Positions 17,766 to 26,718 of a stretch of DNA of 64,000 nucleotides are shown in pieces. Every line of letters starts with the position of its first letter. The stretch's first letter is position 1. The translations under genes were made by a program, and so were the position numbers. The DNA is from Candidatus Poribacteria bacterium (lineage in GTDB: Bacteria; Poribacteria; WGA-4E; WGA-3G): the NCBI GenBank assembly GCA_003635195.1, contig PYIY01000211.1, forward strand, positions 12,569 to 76,568, in the 5' to 3' direction. Below the pieces are notes generated by a model. It worked only from the letters and a program-made list of their open reading frames with translations, had not been told where the DNA came from and searched no databases.

Positions 17766-18536
17766 CTACTCAATTATCCCAGTTTGTGGGCTTGATGCAG
17801 TTGCGTAGAGTTTCCGAGGAATCCGTCCTGCTAAAAACGCCGCTCTCCCCGCTTCAACCGCTTTTTTCATCGCCTCCGCCATTAGCACCGGACGATGTGC
17901 CTTCGCGACTGCCGTATTAAGCAGAACACCGTCGCACCCTAACTCCATCGCTATTGCTGCGTCTGATGCTGTCCCCACACCGGCATCCACAATGAGCGGT
18001 ACCTGCACAATATCTCGGATAATCTGGATGTTATACGGATTACGGATACCCATCCCTGAACCGATCGGAGCCCCCAGCGGCATCACCGCTGCACAGCCGA
18101 TGTCTTCTAATTTCTTACAGGTAATCGGATCATCGTTGCAATATGGTAGGACAGTGAAGCCATCTTTGACAAGTGTCTCCGCCGCGCTGAGCAGCTGCTC
18201 CACATCCGGGAATAGCGTCTGCTCATCCCCAATAACCTCGAGTTTGATAAGCGATGTCTCCAGTGCTTCTCGCGCAAGGTTCGCCGTCAGGATCGCGTCC
18301 TTCGCTGTGAAACAACCCGCAGTATTTGGGAGGATTGTCATATCGCGTTCACGTAGAAGTGCAAACAGATTTTCGCCAGAGGTATCCGTCCATTTCACAC
18401 GACGCATTGACACTGTAGCAATCTCGGCACCGCTTGCAGCAATAGACTCCGTCATTACATGAAAATTCGGGTACCCCGCCGTTCCGATGAGTAACCGTGA
18501 TGTATATATTTGATCTGCGATTTTGAATTCTTGCAT
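17766..18536 (-). CDS. thiG: Thiazole synthase
   Basis: 256 residues, normal for ThiG, a cytosolic TIM barrel that forms thiazole phosphate from deoxyxylulose phosphate, dehydroglycine and ThiS thiocarboxylate. Visible: YTSRLLIGTAGYPN at the start, LIKLEVIGDEQTLFPD with the Schiff-base Lys, VMPLGAPIGSGMGIRNP, and the phosphate loop VDAGVGTASDAA. The partner genes thiS and thiO lie 5.7 kb away on the same strand, separated by accessory genes, so an original thiO-thiS-thiG order may have been split. No thiamine riboswitch is seen directly upstream. Confidence 0.95.
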   Translation of the reverse strand: MQEFKIADQIYTSRLLIGTAGYPNFHVMTESIAASGAEIATVSMRRVKWTDTSGENLFALLRERDMTILPNTAGCFTAKDAILTANLAREALETSLIKLEVIGDEQTLFPDVEQLLSAAETLVKDGFTVLPYCNDDPITCKKLEDIGCAAVMPLGAPIGSGMGIRNPYNIQIIRDIVQVPLIVDAGVGTASDAAIAMELGCDGVLLNTAVAKAHRPVLMAEAMKKAVEAGRAAFLAGRIPRKLYATASSPQTGIIE

Positions 18537-18612
18537 TTTTTGTTTTTTTTAACGGCTGTCGGCTATCGGCTTTCAGCGAAGAGGTTCTCTTGCTGGCTGC
18601 TGACAGCTATTC

Positions 18613-18918
18613 TTATTTCTTGTAAAATGCTATGCCGACACGTTTAATCTCGGCAACCATCTCAGGGTTACGGATATTCTCGAGAATGGACAGATCAATA
18701 GTATAAGGTAGCAATTGATCATCTAAATCATTTGCAATACGAGAAAGGATTATATGCGTCAACGCATCCCCACCGTGAAGCGTCAGATCGATGTCGGACC
18801 CGTTTTTATAATCGCCTCTGGCACGAGACCCGTATAACCCGGCTTCTTCTACCTGTGGGTAGTTCGCAAAAACATCACGAATTTTCTGAAGCGTTTAGGC
18901 AGACAAACCGTATTGCAT
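18613..18918 (-). pseudogene. MNT-type nucleotidyltransferase (antitoxin) with early nonsense codon
   Basis: Reading from the ATG at 18918, codon 8 is TAA (MQYGLSA-stop), after which the frame continues TLQKIRDVFANYPQ, LYGSRARGDYKNGSDIDLTL and ends VGIAFYKK, a complete minimal nucleotidyltransferase of about 101 residues with the GSxARG and DxD motifs. No in-frame ATG, GTG or TTG follows soon after the stop, so the gene is probably dead. Such proteins pair with HEPN toxins; the remnant just upstream fits that. Confidence 0.75.
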
Positions 18919-18919
18919 T

Positions 18920-19110
18920 TCAAGAACTCCGTTCCGCTTTCAATGCTTTTTCAATAGGACTTGCGCATGTCATCTTAAAGTCCCCCTGATAAAGGCGATT
19001 TAGGGGGTTTAAAGGACAAAAATTGCCGCTTTTTGCGTCTAAATTTCCGATATGTGCTCAATTTGCGTAAGTCCTGTTCAATTAGTATAGCAGCGTCAAA
19101 GTCTCCTTAT
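18920..19110 (-). pseudogene. C-terminal scrap of the nucleotidyltransferase partner gene
   Basis: Removing the insertion at 18956-19076 and one TTCAAT copy joins GDFDAAILIE to KALKAERSS-stop; the stop lies one base before the nucleotidyltransferase ATG, the usual spacing for the HEPN-type substrate-binding partner. Only this C-terminal fragment can be read; an in-frame TAA follows upstream. Identity as HEPN is from position only. Confidence 0.35.
18956..19076. mobile_element. MITE-like insertion of about 121 bp
   Basis: Ends AGGACTTGCGCA and TGCGTAAGTCCT are inverted repeats (one mismatch in 12), and TTCAAT stands on both outer sides (18950-18955 and 19077-19082), consistent with a target-site duplication. 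There is no coding capacity. Inside it carries the AAAGTCCCCCTGATAA module that recurs alone at 26719. A further lone end-like motif (GACTTACGCAAG) lies at about 19257. Confidence 0.65.
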
Positions 19111-19848
19111 CAAGTCATTTTTTGATCCAGATCTCACAGGTGTCTGGTTCCAATTGCGCCATAACCGTTCAGCGGCCCCTGTAGGAGGGTTTCTAACCCC
19201 GATTGAGACTGCTTTCACCCGAAAACCCACCGAATATGACGCGTTTTTCTTTTCCAAGACTTACGCAAGACCCAATTAAATTATATTTATTTGCTTTTTC
19301 CCAAAAAATATTATATAATATCAGTTGTATATAGACTTTGTAATTTTGATGTTGTAAATTACAACAAAAACTGACTTGTTATAACCCAAGTTGCGGGTTA
19401 TAAGTCTAAGCGAAACCCAACGTCTCGCTTTTATCAAACTCACGTGAGTTCGTATATGAAGGTGACGACCATGCGAAGCGGATATATCAAATTAACATCG
19501 CCAAACGGATTTTACGGGTCCACCGAGCCTATAGGTGTCCATGTTGCTGCGCGTTGCGTGTCTCTATGTTCGTTGCTTTTGCGTATTATTAACTCAGAGT
19601 TAACTGTGCTATCTGCACGGTTAACGCCCCCTCCCCCGCTTAACATTAAATAAGTATTGTATTTCACAGGATAGTATAGGCTTCAGGGTCATTCTACCTC
19701 GTCATGCCCGCGCGCGTTCTGTCTTGCACGGAACGTCTCGTCGCGGACTTTTTTTATTGCATTCGGTTTCGTCCGGTGCATGTTATTCCTGGCCAACTTT
19801 TCTGATGGGGCGCGGTCCATAGTTAAGGGCATTGCGTCCATCCTATGA
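19083..19848. other. Intergenic stretch without a convincing gene
   Basis: AT-rich near 19270-19390 with TATA-like runs, a GACTTACGCAAG motif at about 19257 and a GTAGGAGGGTTTCTAACCCC near-palindrome at about 19181. A 69-codon frame at 19444-19653 has no recognisable content or ribosome binding site. The lost promoter and signal-peptide region of the leucine-rich-repeat gene should be at its right end, but I cannot find it intact. Confidence 0.6.
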
Positions 19849-21282
19849 ATAAGACCCGCTGCCACGGAGGTCGTCCACATCCCGGATGCGAATCTCCGCG
19901 CGGCGATTAACAAAACGCTTAATAAACCGATTACAGCCACCATCAACGCAGCGGAACTCCTGCATTTGACAGAACTGAGTGCAGTGGAGACAGAAATTTC
20001 CGATCTCACAGGACTGGAACACGCTACAAACTTAACAGAACTCAATCTTTTTGCTAACATCTTTTCAGATGTTTCACCGCTCGCAAAATTGACAAATCTC
20101 ACGGAGTTGTACATTCGTGAAAACCGCATTGTAGATGTTTCACCGCTCGCAAAATTGACAAATCTCACAAAGTTGTTCATGGGTGGCAACCGCATTGTAG
20201 ATGTATCTCCCCTCGCCAACTTAACAAACCTTGTAGAGTTGGATCTGAATGGCAACGAGATTTTAGATATATCGTCTCTCGCGGGCTTGGCGAACCTAAC
20301 GCAACTGCATCTTCTAAGCAACAAGATTGTAGATGTAGGACCGCTTGCCAACCTGACAAATCTGACACAGCTGAATCTCAGCGACAACAAGATTGTAGAT
20401 GTGTCGCCCCTCACCAACTTGACAGGATTGACAGGAATCGGGCTCGCTTATAATGAAATATCGGATGTATCTCCTTTGACCAACTTAACAAATCTGACAC
20501 AGTTGAATCTTTCCAAAAATAAGCGCGTAGATGCATCGCTGCTGTCGAGCCTGACAAATCTAATAGAGCTGAATATTGAACACAATCAGATTACAGATGC
20601 TTCCCCGCTCTCAGGCTTAACACAATTGAAAACACTGAATATCGGATTTAATAGAGTTACGGACGTGTCTCCGCTCTTAGACTTGACGCAATTGAAAACA
20701 CTGATTATTAACAGCAACAACCTTGCGGATCTGTCGTTATTATCAGACTTGACAAACCTAACAGCGTTAGATGTTAGCGGCAACTGGATTACGGACGCGT
20801 CCCCGCTTTCAAACCTGACACAATTGAAAACGCTGAGTATTGGCTACAACCGCATTTCAGATATTTCGCCGCTCACCGTCTTGCCGAACCTTGAAGACCT
20901 GTCGCTTCTCGCCACCAACATCTCGGATTATACGCCTCTTGCTAAGTTAACCCAACTGAGACGTTTGGAGATTGGCAATCGTTTAATGGGTGTAGCGGGA
21001 GGGCGTATTGAAGATCTATCACCTCTCGTTAGTTTAACCGAACTGCGATCGTTAGTCCTTCACAACAATAAGATTGTAGATGTATCGCCCCTCGCTGCAT
21101 TGACGCAATTGGTTTACTTAGGGCTTGGCGGCAATTCCGTTTCAGATATTTCATCGCTCACCACGCTAACGCGCTTAGAAGAGTTGGAACTCCGGAATAA
21201 CCCTCTAAACGCTGACGCTATCAATATACATATCCCCACAATAGAGGCAAACGGAGTCGAAGTTCGTTTTGGGCATAAATAG
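19849..21282 (+). CDS. Leucine-rich-repeat protein with damaged 5' end
   Basis: About 14 repeats of 22 residues of the type VDVSPLAKLTNLTKLFMGGN, the internalin/BspA-like SDS22 class, ending RNNPLNADAINIHIPTIEANGVEV. Before the first codon usable as a start (TTG at 19966) the frame is already homologous: VVHIPDANLRAAINKTLN, the normal N-terminal cap of such proteins, extends back to a TGA at 19846. No ATG/GTG/TTG or signal peptide exists in this part. An ATG at 19845 lies in another frame, so a frameshift or deletion has probably removed the export signal. Normally a secreted protein-binding scaffold. Confidence 0.7.
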   Translation: MRPAATEVVHIPDANLRAAINKTLNKPITATINAAELLHLTELSAVETEISDLTGLEHATNLTELNLFANIFSDVSPLAKLTNLTELYIRENRIVDVSPLAKLTNLTKLFMGGNRIVDVSPLANLTNLVELDLNGNEILDISSLAGLANLTQLHLLSNKIVDVGPLANLTNLTQLNLSDNKIVDVSPLTNLTGLTGIGLAYNEISDVSPLTNLTNLTQLNLSKNKRVDASLLSSLTNLIELNIEHNQITDASPLSGLTQLKTLNIGFNRVTDVSPLLDLTQLKTLIINSNNLADLSLLSDLTNLTALDVSGNWITDASPLSNLTQLKTLSIGYNRISDISPLTVLPNLEDLSLLATNISDYTPLAKLTQLRRLEIGNRLMGVAGGRIEDLSPLVSLTELRSLVLHNNKIVDVSPLAALTQLVYLGLGGNSVSDISSLTTLTRLEELELRNNPLNADAINIHIPTIEANGVEVRFGHK

Positions 21283-21304
21283 TATATGTTGCCTTGGCGG
21301 GGCA

Positions 21305-21715
21305 CCATAGGTGTCAATTTAGCGGTTCCCCAGGTCCAGTAGGATTTTTGATAGGTGTCTTTGCTTGGGGTCTTTGATAGGTGTCTTTGCTTGGGGTCTT
21401 TGATAGGGTATTTCTGCGTATTTCTGCGTATTTCTTCACGGTTTCCCAACCGAACCATAAGTGTCAATTTAAAAAAAAATAACCGTCGCAACCCTCAGGC
21501 CGGTAGGTTCGGTTTCCTAGAAGAAACACCCCAGCAAAAACACCGAACCGGATACTACGCGGAAACCTTGAAGACTTCAAAAACCTCTTCAGTCCCGTAG
21601 GGACGGCATTTGTGTAGAAATAGGCATCGCCCAAAGACCCAAGCCCCAGAGGGGCGGCATTTGTAGAGATGCTCCTACGAAATAACGAGAAATATCCCTA
21701 AATTGACACTGATGG
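21305..21715. repeat. Element bounded by 17-bp inverted repeats, with internal tandem repeats
   Basis: CCATAGGTGTCAATTTA at 21305 and its inverted copy TAAATTGACACTGATGG at 21699-21715 match at 15 of 17 positions; a third copy in direct orientation (CCATAAGTGTCAATTTA) lies at 21455. Between them a 26-bp unit is tandemly repeated (21347-21372, 21373-21398, partial third) followed by nearly three copies of GTATTTCTGC. It has no coding content; it separates the LRR and WD40 genes and may be a nonautonomous mobile unit. Confidence 0.6.
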
Positions 21716-21757
21716 TGCAATTTTGAGCATAACCTGTTAGATAAGGAAATTTTCACA

Positions 21758-22768
21758 ATGAAAAATACGTTGGTTTCTATACTCTCAACACTACTCCTAA
21801 TGTCAATATTTTCTTCATCCGACACCTTTGCTCAATATCAAGCGTCCATGCAATGGAGTTTACCCAAAGGGGCAAAAGCGCGCCTCGGCAAAGGGTGGAT
21901 ATCGGAGGTCGTGTATTCACCAGATGGCACACGTCTGGCGGTGGCAAGCGGTATTGGGATTTGGCTCTACGATGCACAGACTGGCAAAGAACTTGATTTG
22001 CTCACAGGGCATACCGATCGGGTCTTGAGCGTAGCATTTAGTCCCGATGGTTCAACACTTGCCAGTGGGAGTCGGGACAATACCATCCATTTGTGGGATG
22101 CTGTGACAGGAAAGCATCTACGGACACTTACAGGACATACGAATGATGTCACCAGCGTAGCATTTAGTCCCAATGGAAACATACTCGCCAGCGCAAGTAG
22201 GGACGAAACCATCCGTTTATGGAGTGTTGCGACGGGAAAGCATCTACGGACACTTACAGGACATACGGACGATGTCACCAGCATAGCGTTCAGTCCTGAT
22301 AGTTCAAGGATTGCCAGCCTAAGTGATGACGACCAAACCATCCGTTTATGGGATGTTGCGACGGGCAAGCATCTATCGACGCTTACGGGGTACGCGGCTC
22401 CAGCCACCAGTGTAGCGTTTAGTCCCGATGGAAACACGCTCGCCAGTGGGATTTGGGATTCGGAGCGAGCCGTTCATCTATGGGATGTTGCGACAGGAAA
22501 GCGTCTACGGACACTTACAGGACATACGGGTGATGTCCCCAGTATAGCATTTAGTCCCAATGGAAACATGCTTGCCAGCGCAAGTACTGACGACACCATC
22601 CGTTTATGGGATGCTGCGACAGGAAAGTATCTATCAACGCTTACAGGGGATGGAAGGCGGCTCTCGGGCATAGCGTTTAGTCCAGATGGTTCAATGCTCG
22701 CCAGCGCAAGCACCGATGGTACGCTACTTCTATGGGAACTCACGCTTACACCGGTGGACCAGAAATAA
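21758..22768 (+). CDS. Secreted WD40 beta-propeller protein
   Basis: 336 residues: signal peptide (about 1-25, SDTFAQ), a short QWSLPKGAKARLGKGWISEV lead-in shared with the protein at 33424, then seven WD40 repeats with GHTDxVxSVAFSPDG and TIRLWDVATGKHL, enough for one closed propeller. There is no catalytic or dockerin domain, unlike its relatives at 32255 and 33424. Likely periplasmic or extracellular protein-interaction scaffold. Repeats are very similar to each other, implying recent internal duplication. Confidence 0.8.
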   Translation: MKNTLVSILSTLLLMSIFSSSDTFAQYQASMQWSLPKGAKARLGKGWISEVVYSPDGTRLAVASGIGIWLYDAQTGKELDLLTGHTDRVLSVAFSPDGSTLASGSRDNTIHLWDAVTGKHLRTLTGHTNDVTSVAFSPNGNILASASRDETIRLWSVATGKHLRTLTGHTDDVTSIAFSPDSSRIASLSDDDQTIRLWDVATGKHLSTLTGYAAPATSVAFSPDGNTLASGIWDSERAVHLWDVATGKRLRTLTGHTGDVPSIAFSPNGNMLASASTDDTIRLWDAATGKYLSTLTGDGRRLSGIAFSPDGSMLASASTDGTLLLWELTLTPVDQK

Positions 22769-22938
22769 AACAATAGGGACAACCCGAGGTGTGATGGTGA
22801 GTAGGCTTGCTGCCGAATGCTATCACACCTCTTTTTTTCTCTGGTCCCTAAACATTCCATTCTTTTCTGGAGGGGTTTCAACCCGATTTACCCAAAAAAA
22901 ACGCGAAATCTGTGAAATGCGTGATAATCCGCGATTTT

Positions 22939-24048
22939 TTATACATCCGTGGTGTCTATTGTGTGTAAGAACGCCTCGACACTGGAGATATGGAGGGCCA
23001 TCCGGAACAACTCGTTTAGCATTGTGAGGTCTGAAACCGTTTCAAGGGAAGCGCGAACCGGTTCCACCTCCGCTTGTGAAAAACGCTCGCTCAGCACTGT
23101 AAAGATATTACGAACCAACATCTCACGTGAACCGCGTTCTATGCCTTGTTCGATAAGGGCTTCTGCACCTGTCATGATGATGTTTCTAACCTCCGTATCT
23201 GTTGTATGCGACTGAATCAGTTGTATCAAACCTTCACGTTCCGTTTCGGGTCTCCTGAAAAGAATAAGGTGATAGAGATAAAGAATCGCATTTTTATGCT
23301 GCGCCGACTCCGCAGCGGGTAACGTATCGAGATAACGCAACGTCGCCTGCAGCGCATCGGACAGCGAACGTGCGTCTGATTCGTCCTCTCGCAGCACCCG
23401 TAATAACCAACCCAACAGATGATCCGTTTTCGTCAACGCCTCGGGGTTCGTCTCCTTTACGCCGAGAAATAACGTGTCAAATCGGGGCACAAAACGAGAC
23501 AATACCTCAGGGACATCCATCACTGCCGACAAAGACAAGGGTGTCTCCCAGCGTTGAGAGCCTGTGTAATAGACGATCGGAAGAATAGGACGCAAACGCC
23601 AACGGCTCTTCGGAACACGAGACCGCTCTAATGCGCTTCGTTGCTCGTTCCATATTTGGCACATATAGAACAACAACCGGAAACCCATCATACGGTCAAC
23701 CGTGGATTGATGCTCTATCAGGATGTAGATTGTCACGTCTTCGCCTTGGGTGGGATCCCGAAATGGCACACTGAACACCATATCGGACTGTAAGTCTCGC
23801 AGTGTATCGTCTACAAAACTTCTGTTCAGCACCGTGAGCCGTTGAAAGTCGAGATGTGCTTCAAGGTCTTCAGCGAGTATCCTAATCAATCCTTGGACAT
23901 TCTCTTTCTGTCGGAACAACCATCTTGCGCTTTTATCGGCGAAATGCCCGATCTGCGTATCAAAGAGTCCGCGTATCTCTTTAGTTATGTCTTGTGTCTG
24001 TCGGCATGCACTCTCCATATCTATCACTGTTAACCTATAGCCTAACAT
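22939..24048 (-). CDS. Rpn family PD-(D/E)XK nuclease/transposase-like protein
   Basis: 369 residues (or 359 from an internal ATG at 24018). The N-terminal two thirds match the Rpn/Transposase_31 family: DLQSDMVFSVPFRD followed by VTIYILIEHQSTVDRMMGFR, where Asp and the IEHQS Glu belong to the nuclease core, then LLFYMCQIWNEQR and PILPIVYYTG. The C-terminal helical part with ERGSREMLVRNIFTVLSERF is also usual. Rpn proteins promote RecA-independent recombination in E. coli. No transposon ends flank it. Confidence 0.85.
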   Translation of the reverse strand: MLGYRLTVIDMESACRQTQDITKEIRGLFDTQIGHFADKSARWLFRQKENVQGLIRILAEDLEAHLDFQRLTVLNRSFVDDTLRDLQSDMVFSVPFRDPTQGEDVTIYILIEHQSTVDRMMGFRLLFYMCQIWNEQRSALERSRVPKSRWRLRPILPIVYYTGSQRWETPLSLSAVMDVPEVLSRFVPRFDTLFLGVKETNPEALTKTDHLLGWLLRVLREDESDARSLSDALQATLRYLDTLPAAESAQHKNAILYLYHLILFRRPETEREGLIQLIQSHTTDTEVRNIIMTGAEALIEQGIERGSREMLVRNIFTVLSERFSQAEVEPVRASLETVSDLTMLNELFRMALHISSVEAFLHTIDTTDV

Positions 24049-24141
24049 ATCCAGCAGGTATTGTCAATTATTTTATAGTCAGGGGCATTTATAGTGATTT
24101 GAAGTTATCAAGGTTCCCGCGGAGTATCCGATTCGGTTGGG

Positions 24142-24169
24142 GGATTTAGTCTGGGAATAGACTAAATCC
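24142..24169. other. Perfect 11-bp hairpin
   Basis: GGATTTAGTCT and AGACTAAATCC enclose a six-base loop (GGGAAT). It lies between the Rpn gene start and the thiS terminator; role unknown. A CCGAACCTACCGG motif shared in inverted orientation with about 21505 follows at 24187. Confidence 0.6.
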
Positions 24170-24220
24170 ATTCCTTGTATTACATTCCGAACCTACCGGT
24201 CCTGGGGAGTCCAAAATTGG

Positions 24221-24246
24221 AAAAAAGCCGAGAACTGAATGGCTTT
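24221..24246 (-). terminator. Intrinsic terminator of the thi operon
   Basis: On the minus strand AAAGCC and GGCTTT pair across an 11-base loop and are followed by a T-run, 14 bases after the thiS stop. Confidence 0.7.
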
Positions 24247-24259
24247 GTATATAAACATA

Positions 24260-24466
24260 CTATCCGCCTTGGACAGCACGTATTATCTCTACATCACTAT
24301 TTTCACGAAGCTCCGTTTCCTGCCATTCCGTTTTAGGGATCACTTCCCTATCCACAGCGACAGCGATGCCTGACTGCGCGGGATCCAGTTCCAAAGCAAT
24401 CAACAGTTCATAGACATTTAAATTGAGGCGAACCTCTGTTTCTTCACCATTCAGGCGTATTTTCAT
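24260..24466 (-). CDS. thiS: Sulfur carrier protein ThiS
   Basis: 68 residues, beta-grasp fold, beginning MKIRLNGEETEV and ending IIRAVQGG; the C-terminal GlyGly is adenylated and thiocarboxylated to deliver sulfur to ThiG. PKTEWQETELRENSDVEIIR is typical. It starts 37 bases after thiO stops, last gene of the riboswitch operon. ThiF is not in the window. Confidence 0.93.
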   Translation of the reverse strand: MKIRLNGEETEVRLNLNVYELLIALELDPAQSGIAVAVDREVIPKTEWQETELRENSDVEIIRAVQGG

Positions 24467-24503
24467 TTTTTTCCGTGTGGTTACGGCACACGGTGTGTGC
24501 CTA

Positions 24504-25640
24504 CTACCTTAAAAACCGATCTAACTGGAAGGGGGCGATTGTCTCTGAAGTCTCACCGGTCAAAATCAGTTTGGCGATCTCATAAGCCGTAATAGGTGTG
24601 AGTAAGATACCGTTGCGATAGTGCCCTGTTGCATATATCAGATTCTCAATAGGTGTTTTACCGAGTATAGGTGCATTGTCTCTACTGCCGGGACGTAAAC
24701 CCGTCCAAGTCTCCAGGATTGGTAGTTCATAGACACCGGGTACCGCCTCCCACGCCCCCCGAAGGAGTTCAAACACACCGCCAACGGTTAAACGCGTGTC
24801 AAATCCCATTTCCTCGCTCGTCGCGCCGACGATGAGTCTGCCATCCGCTCTTGGGACCAGATATACTGACATCGGATACCGTGCCCTGACGGTACGAATA
24901 ACCGAATTGATAGCAATCCCTTCTTCCATCTGCAGTGCCAACATCTGCCCCTTCACAGGACGCACCGGTGGAAGAATTGCATCTGGAATCCCCGCAATCT
25001 GTGCCGACCAACACCCCGCCGAAAGAACAACAATGTCAGCTTCTTGGAAATCACCGTGAACCTGAACACCGGTTGCAATTCCGTTTTTGATGATGATGCT
25101 TTCAATATCACTCTTTTCGTGCAACACCCCACCAAATGCTTGGTAGGCACATTGCAGTGCGGTTACCATGCGTCGGTTGTCAACTTGATAGTCGCTTGCA
25201 CAATGAATCGCCGCTGTTACGCGCGGTGAGAGCGCAGATTCAATGTCCCGCGCCTCTCGTCCATTCAACCAATTCACATCAAGCCGTAATTGGCGTTGTG
25301 CCTCATATAGATGCCGAAGTTGGTGCGTATCGTCAGGCTCTAATCCGACAATGAGCGTGCCTTCGACGCGATAGCCGATGGACATCTCTGCGTCTGCCTC
25401 TAATTCGGCAGCCCATTGCGGATAACGGTCTAAACTTTGGCAGCCAAGTTTCAGGAGTTCCGGTTCTTCGCTATGTGCTTCAGCGAGCGGCGCGAGCATC
25501 CCCGCTGCTGCCCATGAGGCGGCACGTCCGGCTTCCGCACGCTCATAGAGCGTAACGGTGGCACCCGCTTTCGCAAGCTGCCACCCGATCCCGAGTCCAA
25601 TCACGCCGCCGCCGATGATGATAATCTTCTGGTCTGCCAT
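24504..25640 (-). CDS. thiO: Glycine oxidase ThiO
   Basis: 378 residues, FAD enzyme that oxidises glycine to the iminoglycine used by ThiG. The FAD loop is IIIGGGVIGLGIGWQLA near residue 6, followed by AASWAAAGMLAPLAEA, VKGQMLAL, TSEEMGFD, and the C-terminal WTGLRPGSRDNAPILG and YATGHYRNGILLTP, all characteristic of ThiO within the DAO superfamily. The gene follows the substrate-binding protein after a 68-bp heptamer repeat and precedes thiS. Cytosolic or membrane-peripheral. Confidence 0.92.
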   Translation of the reverse strand: MADQKIIIIGGGVIGLGIGWQLAKAGATVTLYERAEAGRAASWAAAGMLAPLAEAHSEEPELLKLGCQSLDRYPQWAAELEADAEMSIGYRVEGTLIVGLEPDDTHQLRHLYEAQRQLRLDVNWLNGREARDIESALSPRVTAAIHCASDYQVDNRRMVTALQCAYQAFGGVLHEKSDIESIIIKNGIATGVQVHGDFQEADIVVLSAGCWSAQIAGIPDAILPPVRPVKGQMLALQMEEGIAINSVIRTVRARYPMSVYLVPRADGRLIVGATSEEMGFDTRLTVGGVFELLRGAWEAVPGVYELPILETWTGLRPGSRDNAPILGKTPIENLIYATGHYRNGILLTPITAYEIAKLILTGETSETIAPFQLDRFLR

Positions 25641-25644
25641 TTCA

Positions 25645-25712
25645 AGTTACCAGTTACCAGTGGCCAGTTTCCAGTTAAAGAGGCCTCTTCTCTGGTAACT
25701 GGTTACTTCTTC
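25645..25712. repeat. Heptamer inverted repeat inside the thi operon
   Basis: GTTACCAGTTACCAGTGGCCAG faces CTGGTAACTGGTTAC across AAAGAGGCCTCTTC. It separates the binding-protein gene from thiO without any T-run, so it need not stop transcription. Confidence 0.75.
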
Positions 25713-25714
25713 AG

Positions 25715-26704
25715 TTATTCTTCTAAGATATTGACGAAACAATCTTTGGCTTCAACTGTTTTGCGGATTAACCCTTTTTCGTATGCGAATTTTGCAAAAG
25801 CATCCCATTTTTCCACGGATTGCACCTGTGTCGTCGCGAAGACATCAAGCGTATCCCGAAATGCCAATTCTTCTAATTCTTTACTGGCATCAGGGTTTGC
25901 CTGAAAAAAGAGTTGAAGCGCATCATCAGGTTTTTCCTTCGTAAATTTAATCGCTTCCTGAATCGCCAGCATCAGTTTTTTAGCCGTTTCTCGATGGTTT
26001 TCCAAGTAAACGTCGTTCGTAATAATTACCAATTCATAATAATCCGGAATACCGTATTTCTCAAGTGCGAAATAACCGGCTTCTGCGCCTTCAAGTTTCA
26101 ACAAGTTAATCTCGTAATTTCGGAAGGGGCCGATCACTGCATCAATTTGACCGCTGAGCATCGGTGCCACAATATTCGCGCCTACGTTTATTAGTTCGTA
26201 GTCATCTTCGGATAATCCGGCATTCGCCGCGATGGCGTTAAACAGAAGCACATCTAACGGCGCAACCGTGTATCCGATTTTTTTCCCTTTGAAATCCGCG
26301 GGCGTTTTAATGCCGGTCTTCTTCAGGAAACTAATCGTGTTAAGCGGATGCTCGACGAGTAAACCGATGGATTTGACCGGCAAAACTTCTTCACCCGCTC
26401 GCGCAATTGTCACGCTCTGTTGGTAACTAACGGCAAATGGATATTTCCCTGCCGCCACCAATTTGAGTGGGGCATCCGGGTCACCGCCCCAAAGTAATTC
26501 GACTTCCAACCCGTGTTTGGCAAAAATCTTGTTCTCTTGCGCAACATAAAGCGGCGCGTGGTCTATGTTAGGTGCCCAATCGAGAAGCAACGTAACCTTC
26601 TCCATTTCGGAGACCTTCTGATGGCTGTCCGCGTTGCTGTCAACATGTCCAGTTAAAAGTATACCACAACCGATGAGAAACATTAAGCAAATTGCTGTTT
26701 TCAT
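25715..26704 (-). CDS. ABC transporter substrate-binding protein, NMT1/ThiY type
   Basis: 329 residues from the ATG at 26704, preceded by AAGGAA; upstream in-frame codons read through repeat sequence and are not expected to be coding. Signal peptide (about 1-22) is followed by KVTLLLDWAPNIDHAPLYVA, the signature of the NMT1/THI5-like family that binds thiamine pyrimidine precursors, then VAAGKYPFAVSYQQSV and GKKIGYTVAP. Gene order after a TPP riboswitch and a permease, before thiO, supports uptake of a hydroxymethylpyrimidine precursor. The exact ligand is inferred. Confidence 0.88.
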   Translation of the reverse strand: MKTAICLMFLIGCGILLTGHVDSNADSHQKVSEMEKVTLLLDWAPNIDHAPLYVAQENKIFAKHGLEVELLWGGDPDAPLKLVAAGKYPFAVSYQQSVTIARAGEEVLPVKSIGLLVEHPLNTISFLKKTGIKTPADFKGKKIGYTVAPLDVLLFNAIAANAGLSEDDYELINVGANIVAPMLSGQIDAVIGPFRNYEINLLKLEGAEAGYFALEKYGIPDYYELVIITNDVYLENHRETAKKLMLAIQEAIKFTKEKPDDALQLFFQANPDASKELEELAFRDTLDVFATTQVQSVEKWDAFAKFAYEKGLIRKTVEAKDCFVNILEE

Positions 26705-26718
26705 GAGAATTTTCCTTC

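Noticed and set aside
19689..20417. A 242-codon minus-strand frame
   Set aside because: It is the exact antisense of the leucine-rich repeats, whose periodicity keeps the opposite frame open; the translated residues are low-complexity Ser/Arg repeats.
21967..22437. Minus-strand frame across the WD40 gene, and similar ones at 22474 and 33190
   Set aside because: These are antisense shadows of WD40 repeats; no ribosome binding site and no homology.
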